From positions 10,797,527 through 10,861,526 of the forward strand of contig CM043870.1 of NCBI GenBank assembly GCA_023846275.1: 64,000 nucleotides of DNA. The letters run 5' to 3'. The DNA is from Vanilla planifolia (Eukaryota > Streptophyta > Magnoliopsida > Asparagales > Orchidaceae). The position numbers were made by a program, and so were the translations under genes. Shown piece after piece: positions 63,038-64,000 of this stretch (within the stretch, counting starts at the first letter, position 1; each line of letters begins with the position of its first letter). The notes under the pieces are model-generated. The model had not been told where the DNA came from, did not search any database, and saw only the letters and a program-made list of their open reading frames with translations.

Positions 63038-63049
63038 TGGTATTAGGGT
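63038..63049 (+). other. primer-binding site, tRNA-iMet type
   Basis: TGGTATTAGGGT differs from TGGTATCAGAGC at three positions. Two bases (AG) separate it from the LTR end. Confidence 0.7.
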
Positions 63050-63179
63050 GGGTCAAATCAAGGGAACTAATTCCAATGTGAAGATCATATCCATGTCACA
63101 TAATAAGTTTGATGAATAAGCTTTATTGAGTTAGTGACTTCTTCTCATTATCCTTTTTATTTTAAGAGAAGTTTTATTC

Positions 63180-63360
63180 TTTATTGAATAATTGCATGCA
63201 AGTTTTTATTGAATCCAACATTGAGTTGTAGGATGTTGCTTGAAATGATTTTGCTTTTCCTTTTGAAATGGTTAGTTATAAGTTTGTTAGAAAAGCTTTT
63301 AATGACTTCTCTTTAGAAGTAAAGTGAAAATTGTTGTATGAATCTCATAAGAGGATGATG
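63180..63360 (+). mobile_element. Copia gag start, fossil
   Basis: The forward reading has NNCMQVFIESNIEL followed by FAFPFEM and then KAFNDFSLEVK (usual for Sirevirus-like gag: W...M..FI.S.D.ELWD.I.NGPF.P, then a charged NAKAxNxL region). It lies 130 bp after the primer site, as expected for gag. It breaks off into AT-rich DNA at about 63.37 kb. Confidence 0.55.
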
Positions 63361-63499
63361 AATTATGGAGTTGAAAATAATTTTTACTAATAAAAAAATG
63401 CAATTATTTTTTAAATATTATTTATAATTTTTTATTAATTGGAAATTTTTATTTATATATATGTTAATTTATAATTTTTATGATTAAGAAAAATGAAAA

Positions 63500-64000
63500 T
63501 AAAAGTTGAAATGATACATCAAAATTTTTAGGTGATTTAGCCCAAATTAGAACCTATGTCCAACCTCAACCGAGGTTGAGAAAAACTCTAATAGTAAAAG
63601 AGTTACAAGTTGAGCTATTTTCTTACGATTCATTCACCTTGAATATACTTGAGGTTTTCCCTATGATTCATCTCCAACCTACTAGTTTTTGCAGGTTCAA
63701 CTATAGCCCAGCTTTTCGAGCTTAACCCTAACTCAATTATTTATAAGATCAAATTGAACTTAAGCTTTTGTAAATGTTGGGTCACTCATATACATTTTCT
63801 TATACTTATTGATTAATATAAAAAGACACAAAGAGCTCAAAACTATGAAGAGAATTAAGAAAATAAAGCTTAGATGAATTAAGCTAAGTTGGAACAAATT
63901 TTGGAATTTGAAGTAGTCTTAAGTCGTAGGTACTGCCTGAGAAAATTTATGCTAGTAAAATATGATGCAACCCTTCTTGGAGATGTTAAAATCTTGTTCA
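63500..64000 (-). mobile_element. Copia-type LTR fragment, reversed, runs off the window
   Basis: GGTGATTTAGCCCAAATTAG and CTATGTCCAACCTCAACCGA at 63.52-63.57 kb match the block AAGTGGTTTAGCTCAAACCC...CCTATGCC at 36.25 kb. The AT-rich stretch at 63.37-63.5 kb separates it from the gag piece. Confidence 0.5.

Noticed and set aside
1-64000. tRNA, rRNA, riboswitch or other structural RNA genes
   Set aside because: Scanning by eye found no tRNA A/B box pair with a matching stem, and no rRNA-like block. A covariance-model search would settle this.

Overview
The window reads as intergenic DNA from a large-genome plant. It is AT-rich and CG-poor, contains no recognisable host gene, and is built almost wholly of decayed retrotransposons. 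I recognise Ty3/Gypsy pol of two kinds (a Tekay/Del-like type and a Reina/CRM-like chromovirus type), Ty1/Copia remnants with long Sirevirus-like LTRs, one compact LTR element with almost no interior, and one plant L1-type LINE fragment. The mix and the degree of decay suggest a lineage that keeps old repeats. I cannot name the species.

Layout. 1-3.6 kb: nothing recognised. 3.6-6.3 kb: Gypsy LTR end, primer-binding site, gag and protease remnants (+). 6.3-8.25 kb: LTR-like AT-rich DNA with a perfect 23-bp-arm hairpin. 9.06-10.06 kb: LINE C-terminus (-). 10.2-14.3 kb: Copia-type LTR (+) interrupted by a compact LTR element (11.6-13.65 kb). 14.3-17.0 kb: Gypsy pol (+). 17.05-20.9 kb: long Gypsy LTR (-). 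20.9-30.17 kb: a second Copia-type LTR (+) split by a two-LTR chromovirus-like Gypsy element (22.1-30.0 kb, -). 30.17-30.72 kb: Gypsy integrase (+). 30.7-32.7 kb: Copia-type LTR pieces (-). 32.7-34.75 kb: Gypsy LTR (+). 35.4-36.7 kb: Copia integrase and LTR end (-). 37.35-39.8 kb: chromovirus-like RT, RNase H and integrase (+). 42.6-44.7 kb: Gypsy LTR (-) with 28-bp and 33-bp minisatellites. 45.2-47.6 kb: Copia-type LTR pieces (-). 49.5-55.1 kb: Tekay/Del-like pol and 3' LTR (+). 56.3-59.8 kb: Gypsy LTR with primer-binding site (+). 60.2-63.36 kb: Copia-type LTR, primer-binding site and gag start (+), carrying a near-identical 4 x 194 bp tandem array. 63.5-64 kb: Copia-type LTR fragment (-).

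Three LTR families recur, labelled here A (long Gypsy LTR, about 3.5 kb), C (Copia-type, about 2.1 kb) and D (chromovirus-like Gypsy). Their nesting gives relative ages: C before D at 22-30 kb, and C before the compact element at 11.6 kb. All elements are broken. No working gene set, operon or defence system is present. The most unusual signals are the recent-looking 194-bp array inside an otherwise old LTR, the compact LTR element, LTR-specific minisatellites that differ in copy number between copies, and a splice-donor-like motif kept in four Gypsy LTRs.
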